From: Acetobacter farinalis
GTDB lineage: Bacteria > Pseudomonadota > Alphaproteobacteria > Acetobacterales > Acetobacteraceae
Direction: 5' to 3'
NCBI RefSeq assembly: GCF_011516935.1
Contig: NZ_WOTF01000004.1
Span: forward strand, 124,001-188,000
DNA length: 64,000 bases
The notes beneath the pieces are model-generated. The model saw only the letters and a program-made list of their open reading frames with translations. It was not told the origin of the DNA and did no database searches. Made by a program: the position numbers and the translations under genes. Positions 49,388 to 58,890 of this stretch are shown one piece after another. Position 1 is the stretch's first letter. Every line of letters begins with the position of its first letter.

Positions 49388-50478
49388 CTCAGTTTCAGTG
49401 TGGCCAGACCACACATCCCCAGAATGACGGAAATAATCCAGAAGCGGATGACGATTTTGGGTTCGGCCCAGCCCTTTTTCTCAAAATGATGATGGATGGG
49501 GGCCATCAGGAAGACACGTCGCCCGGTGCGTTTGTACCAGAAAACCTGAATCACGACGGACAGGGTTTCCACCACGAACAGGCCGCCGACAATGCACAGA
49601 ACCAGCTCATGCTTGATGGCCACAGCCAGCGCACCCAGCGCGCCCCCCAGAGAGAGGGAGCCGGTATCGCCCATGAACACCGAGGCCGGAGGCGCATTGA
49701 ACCACAGGAACCCAAGGCCCGCCCCGACCAGTGCCGCGCAGAAAACCGCCAGTTCCCCCGTGCCGGGCACGGCATGGACCTGAAGATAATCCGCGAACAC
49801 ATGGTTCCCCACAATATAGGTGAGAATGGCAAAAACCAGAGCGGCAATCACCACGGGCACAATGGCCAGCCCGTCCAGCCCGTCTGTGAAATTCACCGCA
49901 TTGCCAAAGCCGGTGATGGTGATCATGGCAAACAGGGGGAAAGCAATCCCCAGCGGCAGCAGCAGGTCTTTCACGAAGGGAAAGGCGAGCTGGTTGGCCA
50001 GATCCGCCGGCATCATGCTCTGCAGGAACCAGCCACACAGCAGGGACGCCGAAAACTCACAGCCCAGCCGCATCCGTTTGGAAACACCATCCGTGTTGCG
50101 GCGGGCCAGCTTGCGATAATCATCCGCAAAGCCCACAGCGCCGAACGCCAGAGTGGTGAGCATGACAGCCCACACAAACCCGTTTTCAAGATCACCCCAC
50201 AGGAGGGTGGACCCGAAAAGCGCTGCCAGAATCAGCACGCCGCCCATGGTGGGGGTGCCGCTTTTTTCCAGAAGATGCCGTTCCGGCCCAAGCGCGCGGA
50301 TGGGCTGGCCCCCGCGCTGGATGCGCCGCAGCATGGCTATCAGCGGGCGGCCGAGCGCGAGGCTGATGGCAAGTGCGGTAAAAAATGCCCCCCCGGCCCG
50401 GAAGGTGATGTAACGCAGCAGGTTGAGCAGCGGGATATGCGCGTCTGTCAGCGGGTGTGAGATCAGAAAATAGAGCAT
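49384..50478 (-). CDS. mraY: Phospho-N-acetylmuramoyl-pentapeptide transferase
   Basis: MraY transfers phospho-MurNAc-pentapeptide to undecaprenyl phosphate, forming lipid I. The 364-residue protein has about ten membrane helices. The metal and catalytic aspartates are visible in FADDYRKL, in NFTDGLDGLAI and in GDTGSLSLGGALG. The histidine-rich loop MAPIHHHFEKKGWAE is characteristic. It lies between murF (one-base overlap) and murD (four-base overlap). Confidence 0.99.
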   Translation of the reverse strand: MLYFLISHPLTDAHIPLLNLLRYITFRAGGAFFTALAISLALGRPLIAMLRRIQRGGQPIRALGPERHLLEKSGTPTMGGVLILAALFGSTLLWGDLENGFVWAVMLTTLAFGAVGFADDYRKLARRNTDGVSKRMRLGCEFSASLLCGWFLQSMMPADLANQLAFPFVKDLLLPLGIAFPLFAMITITGFGNAVNFTDGLDGLAIVPVVIAALVFAILTYIVGNHVFADYLQVHAVPGTGELAVFCAALVGAGLGFLWFNAPPASVFMGDTGSLSLGGALGALAVAIKHELVLCIVGGLFVVETLSVVIQVFWYKRTGRRVFLMAPIHHHFEKKGWAEPKIVIRFWIISVILGMCGLATLKLR

Positions 50479-51863
50479 CAGGCAGGCTCCACCGCGCTCA
50501 GGCCGTTCAGGGCCGCAATGACATCCCGCATCCGGCTGCCCAGACTTCCCTTGACCAGAACGGCATCCCCCTTGCGCAGCGCCGCGCAGACCAGAGGAGC
50601 CAGAGTGGCGGCGTCTTGCGCCCAGGCGCCCTGCGCCGTTTTCGGCAGGGCTTCAAAAAGGGATTTCATATGGGGTCCGCAACAGAAAACAAGATCGGCA
50701 CTTTCGGCGGCTGGCTGGGCCAGAGCCTGATGCTCGGAGGTGGAAAAATCTCCCAGTTCACGCATATCGCCCAGAACGGCAATACGGCGCGTGGCCGGGA
50801 GATGACGGAGTACATCCAGCGCCGCGCGGATGGAGGCGGAGGAGGCATTATAACTTTCATCCAGCAGGGTAACAGCCCCGCCCGCAATCAGGGCCAGCGC
50901 GCCACGCCCCTTGCCGGGGCGGAAGCTGGCCAGTGCCTGAGCCGCACTGTTCAGATCCCCACCCAGCGCAGCGCAAACCGCCAGAGCTGTCAGCGCATTG
51001 CGCGCCAGATGGGTGCCCGGTGCGTGCAGCGTGACAGGCACGGAGCGGCTGCCGGCATGGGCGGTAAAGTGGCTACCCCCATCAACCGTGCTCAGCCCGG
51101 AGAGATGCACAAAACTGTCGCGCTTCAGGCCGGTATGCCACAGGGTTGCGTTGGCTTGCCGGGCGGCAGCGGTAAAAAAGGGCTGGCCGTGGGCATCATC
51201 CGGCACAATGGCCACCCCGCCGGTGGGCAGGGCGGTAATCAGCTCGGCCTTTTCCTGCGCAATGGCGTCTAGACTGCCCATGTAGCCCAGATGTGCGGAC
51301 CCGATGGTGGTGATCACGGCAATATCCGGACGGACCATGCGGGCCAGTGGCAGGATTTCTCCCGGATGGTTCATCCCGATTTCACTGACACAGAAAGCGG
51401 CGTCACGCGGCAGGCGCGCCAGTGTCAGCGGAACACCCCAGTGATTGTTGTAAGAGGCTTCCGCCGCATGGGTGGGGCCAAGAGCCCCAAGGCACAGGCG
51501 CAGCATATCCTTTGTGGTGGTTTTTCCCACGCTGCCGGTTACGGCCACCATTTTTCCGGTAAAGCGGGCGCGCGCGGCACGGGCGAGGTCCTGTAGCCCC
51601 TTCAGCGTATCAGCCACCACAAGCAGGCGCGGGTCCGTGCATCCCGCAGTCTCATGCACCAGCACTGCGGCGGCCCCTTTTTCGAGCGCCGTGGTGATGT
51701 GGGCATGGCCGTCGCTGTTGTCCCCCTTCAGGGCGACGAACAGATCACCGGGCGCGAGGGTCCGGGTATCAATGGAAATACCCGTGACAACCGGCGTGCA
51801 GGCTCCTGCAAATGTGCCGCCTGTGGCGGCTTCCAGTTCATCTCGTGTCCAGAGTGCCGTCAT
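50478..51863 (-). CDS. murF: UDP-MurNAc-tripeptide-D-Ala-D-Ala ligase
   Basis: MurF adds the D-Ala-D-Ala dipeptide made by Ddl, finishing the pentapeptide. The 461-residue product has the ATP loop TGSVGKTTTKDMLRLCL, EASYNNHWGVPLTL (the MurF-specific NNxxG segment), SEIGMNHPGEI and the C-terminal LDESYNASSASIRAAL motif. Its ATG overlaps the murE stop by four bases, and its stop shares a base with the mraY start. Confidence 0.98.
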   Translation of the reverse strand: MTALWTRDELEAATGGTFAGACTPVVTGISIDTRTLAPGDLFVALKGDNSDGHAHITTALEKGAAAVLVHETAGCTDPRLLVVADTLKGLQDLARAARARFTGKMVAVTGSVGKTTTKDMLRLCLGALGPTHAAEASYNNHWGVPLTLARLPRDAAFCVSEIGMNHPGEILPLARMVRPDIAVITTIGSAHLGYMGSLDAIAQEKAELITALPTGGVAIVPDDAHGQPFFTAAARQANATLWHTGLKRDSFVHLSGLSTVDGGSHFTAHAGSRSVPVTLHAPGTHLARNALTALAVCAALGGDLNSAAQALASFRPGKGRGALALIAGGAVTLLDESYNASSASIRAALDVLRHLPATRRIAVLGDMRELGDFSTSEHQALAQPAAESADLVFCCGPHMKSLFEALPKTAQGAWAQDAATLAPLVCAALRKGDAVLVKGSLGSRMRDVIAALNGLSAVEPA

Positions 51864-53392
51864 GCCCGGTCTGCCTGTGCTGGGGTGTGCGGTGCCGGGT
51901 GCCCGGAGCCCGCCTGTGTTCCGGCTCCGGCGAGTTCGCGCAGCACGGCGGCATCATCAAACGGATGGACTTCCGTGCCGATAATCTGCCCCTGCTCGTG
52001 CCCTTTACCGGCAACAACCAGCACGTCATCCGGGCCGAGCAGGCTCAGGGCTTCGGCAATAGCCTGCCTGCGTCCGCCAATTTCAAGTGCATCCGGTGCG
52101 CCTGTGCGTACTTCCGCACGGATGGCGGCGGCATTTTCTGTCCGGGGGTTGTCATCCGTAATAATGGCAATGTCCGCCCCGCGTGCGGCTTCCTGCGCCA
52201 TAAGGGGGCGTTTCCCCCGGTCGCGATCACCGCCCGCGCCGAAAACCACCACCAGCTTGCCGTGGGCATGCGGGCGGAGGGAGGCGAGCAGGCGGGCAAG
52301 CGCATCGGGCGTGTGGGCGTAATCCACATAGGCGCTGGCACCGTTGGGCAGCACCACGGCGCGTTCCATGCGCCCGCGCACACCGTGCAACTGCGGCAGC
52401 AGTGAGACCATATCCAGCAGGGCGGCGTCGTCCGGCGCGGCAAGGGCTAGAGCCAGAAGGGCGTTATCAGTCTGGAAACGGCCCGGCAGCGCCAGCGTGA
52501 CGGTCTGGCGGTGGCCGCAGACATCCAGCTCCAGTTCCTGCCCGGCAGGCAGCGGCGTGTGGCGCAGCAGGCGCAGGGTGGTGCCGCGCTCGCCTGTCAG
52601 GCGCAGGGTCAGCCCGCGCCGTGCGGCAATGGCTTGAAGGGCCGAGAGTGTCTCAGCCTCCATATCCGCATTGGCGGCAGCCAGTGCGCCTTCGGGCAGA
52701 ACGGTTTCGAACAGTTTCAGCTTGGCGGAGCGGTAGGCGTCCAGCGTGCCGTGATAGTCCAGATGGTCCCGCGTGAGATTGGTAAACCCGGCGGCGGAAA
52801 AGTGCAGCCCATCCAGCCGCCCCTGCTCCAGCCCGTGGGAGGAGGCTTCCAGCGCCACATGCTCCACCCCGGCCTGCGCCAGTGCGGCCAGCCCGTTGGC
52901 CAGCGCCACAGGGTCCGGCGTGGTGAGGGAGGGCATGGTGATGCGCGGGTCAGTCACGCCAGTCAGGCCGAGTGTGCCCACGCCAGCGGCTTTGAAGCCC
53001 TGCAGCGCCCAGAGCTGGCGGAGGAAATCCGTCGTGCTGGTTTTGCCATTGGTGCCGGTAATGGCCACGAGGCAGTCAGGCTGGCGGCCAGCCAGAGCTG
53101 TTGCCAGAACCGCCAGAACATGGCGGGGGTTTTCAGCAGGCACCAGCGGGCGGGCGGGCACCTGTTCGGGCCAGACGGTGCCAGCAGGAGCCAGCACGGC
53201 GGCGGCTCCATTCTGCACGGCGGCGGCAATAAAGCTCCGGCCATCCACTTTGGTGCCGGGCAGGGCAACAAAGAGCGTGTCGGGTTTTACAGCGCGGCTG
53301 TCTGACGTGATGGCGGTGATAACCGGATTATCCTGCCCCCCGGCCGCGGCAAGGTTTACAGTCTGGAGAAGGGTGGAAAGGCGGGTGGTCAT
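51860..53392 (-). CDS. murE: UDP-MurNAc-L-Ala-D-Glu:meso-diaminopimelate ligase
   Basis: MurE adds the third residue of the stem peptide. The 510-residue product has the ATP loop ITGTNGKTSTTDFLRQLW, LTRDHLDYHGTLDAYR, and the C-terminal ITDDNPRTENAAAI. The DNPR sequence is the meso-DAP selectivity motif, so lysine is not the substrate. The family-typical HGLEQGRLDG motif is also present. It overlaps both ftsI upstream and murF downstream by four bases. Confidence 0.98.
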   Translation of the reverse strand: MTTRLSTLLQTVNLAAAGGQDNPVITAITSDSRAVKPDTLFVALPGTKVDGRSFIAAAVQNGAAAVLAPAGTVWPEQVPARPLVPAENPRHVLAVLATALAGRQPDCLVAITGTNGKTSTTDFLRQLWALQGFKAAGVGTLGLTGVTDPRITMPSLTTPDPVALANGLAALAQAGVEHVALEASSHGLEQGRLDGLHFSAAGFTNLTRDHLDYHGTLDAYRSAKLKLFETVLPEGALAAANADMEAETLSALQAIAARRGLTLRLTGERGTTLRLLRHTPLPAGQELELDVCGHRQTVTLALPGRFQTDNALLALALAAPDDAALLDMVSLLPQLHGVRGRMERAVVLPNGASAYVDYAHTPDALARLLASLRPHAHGKLVVVFGAGGDRDRGKRPLMAQEAARGADIAIITDDNPRTENAAAIRAEVRTGAPDALEIGGRRQAIAEALSLLGPDDVLVVAGKGHEQGQIIGTEVHPFDDAAVLRELAGAGTQAGSGHPAPHTPAQADRA

Positions 53393-55440
53393 TCGTCCAT
53401 CACTTCCTGAGCCTGTTTTTTCTGGGCAGCTTTCAGCGCGGCTTTCTGGTCCGCCAGTGCCTTGCGTTCCGCGGCTTTGGCGGCGCGGTGTTCGGCTTCG
53501 GCCTTGCGCGGGTCTCCGGGGTCATTCCCCGGGCCAAGCGGGCGCACGCCACGCGGCACAGCCGGATGCATGGGGATGGCCATGCTCGCATCAATCTGCG
53601 CGGCATGGGCTGTATCAGGGAAGATTTGCAGCATCGGCCCGATACGCGAGACAATTTTGGAAACAGTTGGCGCGGCGTTCCAGCCTGCGGTGGTCCAGCC
53701 GTGTGTCTGCGGTGTGGGCTTTGGGCTGTCCAGCATGACATACACCGCGTAGCGCGGTGCGTTCATCGGGAAAATGCCTGTAAAGGCCGAGATGTTCACA
53801 TGCTTCAGGTAGCCGCCATGCGGACCGATTTTTTCCGCCGTGCCGGTTTTCCCGCCAACAAAATAGCCGGGGGATTCAGCCGTGCGCCCCGTGCCGCTGG
53901 TAACGTCCAGACGCAGCAGGCGGCGCAGTAGAGCGGAGACCTTTTCAGACAGAACGCGCGGCCCTTGCGGCGTGGGCAGGGCATCACTGCTGCTGTCTGC
54001 TTTGGCGCTGCCTGTGTCGGTTTCCGCCTGCTCCAGAGCGGCCGTCTGCACACCCTGAGAAAGAGCGGCTTCCTGCGGTGCTGCGGTTGCGGCGTCTTCT
54101 CTCTCAAGCAGGGTCGGGGTGATCAGGATCCCGCCATTGACGGTGGCTGCCGTGCCACGGACGATGGAGAGCGGAGGTTCCGCCATCCCGTGCCCGAAGC
54201 CGACAGTCATGGTGGTGGAAATACCCCACTGATGCGGAACCAGAGGGCGTGCGGCTTCGGGCAGTTCAATCGGCACGGGAGCAAAAAAGCCCATGTCGTG
54301 GAACCATTCCGCCTGCCGCTTGCCGCCGACATCCAGCGCGATATGGGCCGCTGCCGGGTTGGAGGAGTAGGCCATCACTTCCGGCAGGGTCATCCACGGT
54401 GCGAAGTGGTCACTCTTCATATCCGAAATGGTGAAGCGGCCGATATGGATGGGAATGGAAGAAAACCGGTCCCAGATATGAATGGTGCCGGTTTCAAGCC
54501 CCATAGCGGCGGTTTGCAGCTTGAAGGTTGAACCGGGTTCGTACAGCCCCGTTACGGCGCGGTTGAAGCGGGCATCATTCGAGGCGTGGGAAAATTCGTT
54601 CGCGTCATAATCAGGCAGGCTGACCATGGCGATCACTTCGCCCGTGCGCACATCCATTACAATCGCGCAGGCCCCGATGGCCTGAAAGGTGCTCATGGCG
54701 GTTGCCAGTTCGTCCCGCACCACGGACTGCACACGCACGTCCAGCGAAAGGCGCAGTGCGTGGTGGTCACTCATCAGGCGTTTGTCAAAAAACCGCTCAA
54801 CACCCGCCACGCCGTGGTCATCAATATCCACGGTGCCCATGATCTGTGCTGCCATGTTGCCCAGCGGGTAGTGACGGCGCTCGCCCGGTTCAAAATAGAT
54901 GCCCGGAATGCCCATACTGTTGATGGCCAGTTCCTGCTGCGGGGTAATATTGCGGGCGATATACACAAACTGCTTGGGCAGGGAGAGCCTGCGGGTGGTT
55001 TCTTCTTCGTTCAGATCTTTCAGGACTGTTTTGAGTTTTTTGGTGACATCCTGTGGGTCAATCAGTTCCTGCGGGTTGGCATAGACCTGCGCCACCGGCA
55101 GGGAGAGCGCCAGCGTCTGGCCATTGCGGTCTATAATGGAGGCGCGGTGCACCTGCGGCAGGGAGAAATCTCCCGCCAGACTGCCCTTGGGGTCAATTTT
55201 CGGGATTTCCGGGATCTGCGAGGCAATCTGCCGCTTTTCCGGAGCCATGGGGTGCAGAACAGTTGCGATGGAAAGCTTGATGGCGACAACTGTAAAAATC
55301 AGGCAGAACCCGCCTGCAACGCCCAGCAGCCTGACATGCATCTGGTCCCGATGGGCACGCGCACGGAGATCTTCTCCCGTTACGCGCACTGTACGCGTGA
55401 CGGGGGGCGGGGCGTCATAATCGTGCGGCGAAACGGCCAT
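53389..55440 (-). CDS. ftsI: Septal transpeptidase FtsI (PBP3) with insert and charged tail
   Basis: FtsI cross-links septal murein in partnership with FtsW. The product is 683 residues, longer than the roughly 580 of many PBP3 proteins. One membrane helix lies at about 38-60. The catalytic motifs are STFK at 304-307, SSN at 359-361 and KTG at 531-533. Two extras account for the length: a low-complexity Ala/Gln/Ser insert at about 448-492 between the second and third motifs, and a charged Lys/Ala/Glu tail over the last 50 residues. It follows ftsL by 34 bases, the only non-overlapping junction from mraZ to ftsA. Confidence 0.97.
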   Translation of the reverse strand: MAVSPHDYDAPPPVTRTVRVTGEDLRARAHRDQMHVRLLGVAGGFCLIFTVVAIKLSIATVLHPMAPEKRQIASQIPEIPKIDPKGSLAGDFSLPQVHRASIIDRNGQTLALSLPVAQVYANPQELIDPQDVTKKLKTVLKDLNEEETTRRLSLPKQFVYIARNITPQQELAINSMGIPGIYFEPGERRHYPLGNMAAQIMGTVDIDDHGVAGVERFFDKRLMSDHHALRLSLDVRVQSVVRDELATAMSTFQAIGACAIVMDVRTGEVIAMVSLPDYDANEFSHASNDARFNRAVTGLYEPGSTFKLQTAAMGLETGTIHIWDRFSSIPIHIGRFTISDMKSDHFAPWMTLPEVMAYSSNPAAAHIALDVGGKRQAEWFHDMGFFAPVPIELPEAARPLVPHQWGISTTMTVGFGHGMAEPPLSIVRGTAATVNGGILITPTLLEREDAATAAPQEAALSQGVQTAALEQAETDTGSAKADSSSDALPTPQGPRVLSEKVSALLRRLLRLDVTSGTGRTAESPGYFVGGKTGTAEKIGPHGGYLKHVNISAFTGIFPMNAPRYAVYVMLDSPKPTPQTHGWTTAGWNAAPTVSKIVSRIGPMLQIFPDTAHAAQIDASMAIPMHPAVPRGVRPLGPGNDPGDPRKAEAEHRAAKAAERKALADQKAALKAAQKKQAQEVMDE

Positions 55441-55474
55441 ATCGGAGTGAAGTCACCTTGTCGTCTGGGAAAAA

Positions 55475-56548
55475 TCAGTTGGTCATCGGCACAGGGGCTG
55501 GCAACGCATCACCGCTGTGGCTCAGGAGAGAGCCGCTGCTGTAGGACGTTGTGGCCCGCGCTTCAACATAATCCGCTGAAGGTGCGGCCACACGGCGCGG
55601 CCGGGCGGCATGCCAGCTCGCCACCGTAACGGGCAGCGGGTGCCGGACCTGCGTTTCCGCATCACTGTCCAGTCCGCTGTTTCCCGGCCCACTGTTTCTG
55701 GGCGCTGCAACAGCTACTCGGGTGCTCACCGGCGCGCTCTGCGCATGGCGTGTCACCGGTGCAGGCTGCTGTGCCGGGGTCACGCTGGCGACTGAAACAG
55801 GCGCAGGCGTGCGGAAGATTGGCTGGCTGGACCGTGCAGCCTCAGCAATCTGCGGGGCTGCGCGGCGAGGCGCGACAGGCCGGGGCGTGACATCACGCGC
55901 GGCGGGTGCGCTCAGCACCTGCGCGGTGCGTACAGGAGCATCCTCTGCATCGTCCATAACCGGACGCGGCGCACGATGCGCCACAGCGCGCATAGCCGGG
56001 GCAGGGCGCGCCGGGGCCTCATCCGCCACGGCCACAACAGCGCGCGGGGCCGGAGAAGTTTCGTCTTCCGCAACGGTATCATGATGCGGCGCGACATGTG
56101 CCGGCTTGGCCTCCGCCACGGCCACAACAGCCGGGCGGGGTGCGGCCTGCGGGGCAGGAACCGGGGCCGTGGCAGAGGGCGTGGGCTGGGCGGACGCCAG
56201 TGTGGCGGCAATCATGCCTGCACGCGGGTCTGCAACCGCGGGTTTCGTGGCCGGTACGGGGGTGGGCAGCTTGGCGGAGAGATCCGCCATGCGCACAAAC
56301 TGCGCCGGGTCCATGGCATGCAGGCCGGTCAGGTGGTGTTCAGCCAGACGCGTCAAGCGTTCAGGCTGGTTCTCCAGAGCCCACTCCGTGCGCAGCATGG
56401 CGGTCTGGGCGCGCACGCGCTCCGTGTCCGACACAATCTTGGAAATCTGCTGGTCCAGCAGCGTGGTCTGATGCTTCTTCGTATAAAGGAAGAATCCCGA
56501 GGCAATGGCCAGAACGGCACAGCAGCAGGTAAAGGGCCGGGGGATCAT
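55475..56548 (-). CDS. ftsL: FtsL-like division protein with very long Ala/Pro-rich C-terminus
   Basis: By position and N-terminal pattern this is FtsL, the small bitopic protein that binds FtsB and FtsQ and activates FtsWI. Residues about 5-22 form the membrane helix, followed by a short coiled coil ([23 protein letters not shown]) and the [14 protein letters not shown] segment. FtsL proteins are usually near 100 residues; this one has 357. Residues from about 95 on are Ala/Pro/Arg/Val-rich with loosely repeated pieces such as [16 protein letters not shown], and are probably disordered in the periplasm. It overlaps rsmH by four bases. The family call rests on weak similarity plus gene order. 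Confidence 0.8.
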   Translation of the reverse strand: MIPRPFTCCCAVLAIASGFFLYTKKHQTTLLDQQISKIVSDTERVRAQTAMLRTEWALENQPERLTRLAEHHLTGLHAMDPAQFVRMADLSAKLPTPVPATKPAVADPRAGMIAATLASAQPTPSATAPVPAPQAAPRPAVVAVAEAKPAHVAPHHDTVAEDETSPAPRAVVAVADEAPARPAPAMRAVAHRAPRPVMDDAEDAPVRTAQVLSAPAARDVTPRPVAPRRAAPQIAEAARSSQPIFRTPAPVSVASVTPAQQPAPVTRHAQSAPVSTRVAVAAPRNSGPGNSGLDSDAETQVRHPLPVTVASWHAARPRRVAAPSADYVEARATTSYSSGSLLSHSGDALPAPVPMTN

Positions 56549-57600
56549 GGAGTTAATCCTTTGCCGAATGAGGACACATCAGTCGGACGTTTTGCAACAG
56601 CGCGGAGGCGGGCACTGCGGGCACGCGGGTTGGCGGCGCATTCAGCATCGCCAGGACGGAGGGGCCTCCCGGTGAGCGCGATAAAGGCGGGTTCGTCCGC
56701 CTTCGTCAATGCCGCACGTGGGTCATAACGTGAAAAACTTGCTGTTTTGCCGGTTGCCGCACCCATAACGCGTTTGGCAATGCGGTCTTCCAGTGAGTGG
56801 AAGGAGACAACAACCAGCCGCCCACCCGGTGCCAGCAGATCGAGAGCCTGTGTCAGGCCCCGCTCGATTTCACCAAGTTCATCGTTCACGGCAATGCGCA
56901 GCCCCTGAAAGGAGCGGGTTGCGGCATCAATACCGGAGCGGTCTGAGGGCACAATCCGGCGGATCAGTTCAGCCAGTTGCGCGGTTGTTTCAAACGGTGT
57001 TTCCACGCGGTCCGCCACAATGGCACGGGCCACACGGCGGGCATGCCGTTCTTCTCCATAATAATGGAAAATATCGGCCAGCTCGCTTTCCGGCGCGGTG
57101 TTCACGATATCCGCAGCGGAAGGGCCGCTTTTTGCCATACGCATGTCCAGCGGACCATTCATGCGAAAGGAAAAGCCGCGCTCTGCTTCATCAAGCTGGA
57201 AGGATGACACGCCCAGATCCAGCACAATGCCGTCAAACGCCGGAGCCTGTGCCGCTTCGGTCAGTTCCTGCATGCTGCCAAAGCCGCCATGGAGCATGTG
57301 CAGGCGGGGCTGGCCCGCGGCATCTGTAAAGCCAGCCGCCATGGCGTGCCCGCGTGCAATGGCATCCGGGTCACGATCAATGGCCCAGACAGCGCAGTCA
57401 GCACGGTTCAGGATGGCGGCGGTATAGCCGCCTCCGCCAAAGGTGCAGTCCAGAATGGCATCGCCATCGCGGGGCGTGAGGGTATCCAGCACTTCGGCCA
57501 GCATGACGGGCACATGGCCCGGCATCGGCGCGCCAAGGGGTGCGTCAGCGGCTGCGCCGGTAATGGAGAACAGTGCGGAGGGGGAGGTCAGGGCATTCAT
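56545..57600 (-). CDS. rsmH: 16S rRNA (cytosine-1402-N4)-methyltransferase
   Basis: RsmH methylates C1402 in the ribosomal decoding centre. The 351-residue product has the SAM site [16 protein letters not shown], preceded by [13 protein letters not shown], and later [20 protein letters not shown] and the catalytic-domain motif [15 protein letters not shown]. It is second in the dcw cluster with four-base overlaps with mraZ and ftsL. The N-terminal 25 residues are extra but in frame with the mraZ overlap. Confidence 0.98.
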   Translation of the reverse strand: MNALTSPSALFSITGAAADAPLGAPMPGHVPVMLAEVLDTLTPRDGDAILDCTFGGGGYTAAILNRADCAVWAIDRDPDAIARGHAMAAGFTDAAGQPRLHMLHGGFGSMQELTEAAQAPAFDGIVLDLGVSSFQLDEAERGFSFRMNGPLDMRMAKSGPSAADIVNTAPESELADIFHYYGEERHARRVARAIVADRVETPFETTAQLAELIRRIVPSDRSGIDAATRSFQGLRIAVNDELGEIERGLTQALDLLAPGGRLVVVSFHSLEDRIAKRVMGAATGKTASFSRYDPRAALTKADEPAFIALTGRPLRPGDAECAANPRARSARLRAVAKRPTDVSSFGKGLTP

Positions 57601-58082
57601 GCAGCCCCTCCATCCGGACCATCATGCGCCGCTGCGGGAATGCTGATGCGGCGTGAGCGCTGGCGGGCTTCGGCGCGGCGCTGGCGGGCGGCTTCCGGTT
57701 CCCAGATCTGAAAAGTGCGGCCAACACCCATGAAAGAGACAAGGGGGCTTTCCGTAATGCCCGCATGCTCACGTAGAAAATCGGGGATGATGATGCGGCC
57801 TTCGCGGTCAGGATCAAGCGGGTAGGCATCGGCATACAGGGCGGCGGCCAGATCATCATGCTCATCAGAAAACATGTCCAGCCGGTCCAGCGGCTGCGTA
57901 AGGCGGGAGAACGCTCCGGCAGGCCACGCTTCAATGCAGGGCATCGTATGGGATGGGCGGAGGATCACCAGTGAATCGCCTTCCGTATGCTGCGCCTTCA
58001 GAACAGTGCGGAACCCGGCAGGAATCGAGACGCGCCCTTTGGCGTCAAACCGATTCTCATGCGTGCCGAGAAACACACTCAC
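57597..58082 (-). CDS. mraZ: Transcriptional regulator MraZ
   Basis: MraZ is the ring-forming AbrB-fold DNA-binding protein that represses or tunes the dcw operon in bacteria where it has been studied. The 161-residue product has the two family DxxxR motifs, DAKGR (13-17) and DREGR (92-96), each followed by an Ile/Val-Pro strand (VSIP and IIIP). The start is GTG at 58082, with AAAGGA upstream. The last 25 residues are Arg/Ala-rich and beyond the usual core. The likely binding boxes lie 77 to 111 bases upstream (58159-58193), so autoregulation is expected. Confidence 0.98.
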   Translation of the reverse strand: MSVFLGTHENRFDAKGRVSIPAGFRTVLKAQHTEGDSLVILRPSHTMPCIEAWPAGAFSRLTQPLDRLDMFSDEHDDLAAALYADAYPLDPDREGRIIIPDFLREHAGITESPLVSFMGVGRTFQIWEPEAARQRRAEARQRSRRISIPAAAHDGPDGGAA

Positions 58083-58158
58083 GTAAGACGATGTCCTTTT
58101 GATTCAGGCCTTTCCGTTCACATGACAGCGGGGAACAGAGCCGCATCCACCACTCTCA

Positions 58159-58193
58159 TGGTGTTCTGTGGGATAGCATGGGATTTCATGGGA
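58159..58193 (+). promoter_or_regulatory. Probable MraZ operator: phased TGGGA boxes
   Basis: Three exact TGGGA boxes start at 58169, 58179 and 58189, each separated by five bases. A fourth, degenerate box (TGGTG) begins at 58159 in the same ten-base phase. The TGGGN-N5 spacing matches the MraZ sites described in E. coli. The boxes read TGGGA on the plus strand, opposite to mraZ transcription. Confidence 0.8.
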
Positions 58194-58242
58194 CGCAAAT
58201 TAAAAAGGCAGAAAAAACAGCAGAAAACCGCCACTTATGAAG

Positions 58243-58272
58243 TATTTATTGAAACTGTAGAGATGAGAACAA
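58243..58272 (-). promoter_or_regulatory. Candidate dcw (mraZ) promoter
   Basis: On the minus strand TTGTTC (58272-58267) and TAAATA (58248-58243) are 18 bases apart. Transcription would begin near 58236, placing the MraZ boxes in the early transcribed region. The remaining 58273-58395 stretch is AT-richer and shows no gene. Confidence 0.45.
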
Positions 58273-58395
58273 GCATCCGGCTAATAGAGCGGAACAAGAC
58301 CGCGCCATTGTTCATTCCTTAAATGTTCTTGTTTTATCAACAAATATCGGGAGTTCCGTGTGCGCGGCATGGGAAAATGAGGCAGAAACAGGATG

Positions 58396-58811
<416 letters not shown>

Positions 58812-58816
58812 GCGCC

Positions 58817-58845
58817 ACCCTGCGTCGGGCAGCACGGCAGGTCAA
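58817..58845 (-). promoter_or_regulatory. Candidate rnpB promoter
   Basis: TTGACC (58845-58840) and CAGGGT (58822-58817) on the minus strand are 17 bases apart, and the predicted RNA start follows six bases later. The -35 matches well; the -10 is weak. Confidence 0.45.
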
Positions 58846-58890
58846 GGGGGAAGCCCGGCGGAATCGTATCAGCACGGCCGGAAATGCAGT

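Noticed and set aside
58083-58395. Small gene upstream of mraZ
   Set aside because: The frame at 57987-58322 has no ribosome site, overlaps mraZ antisense and covers the promoter and MraZ boxes.
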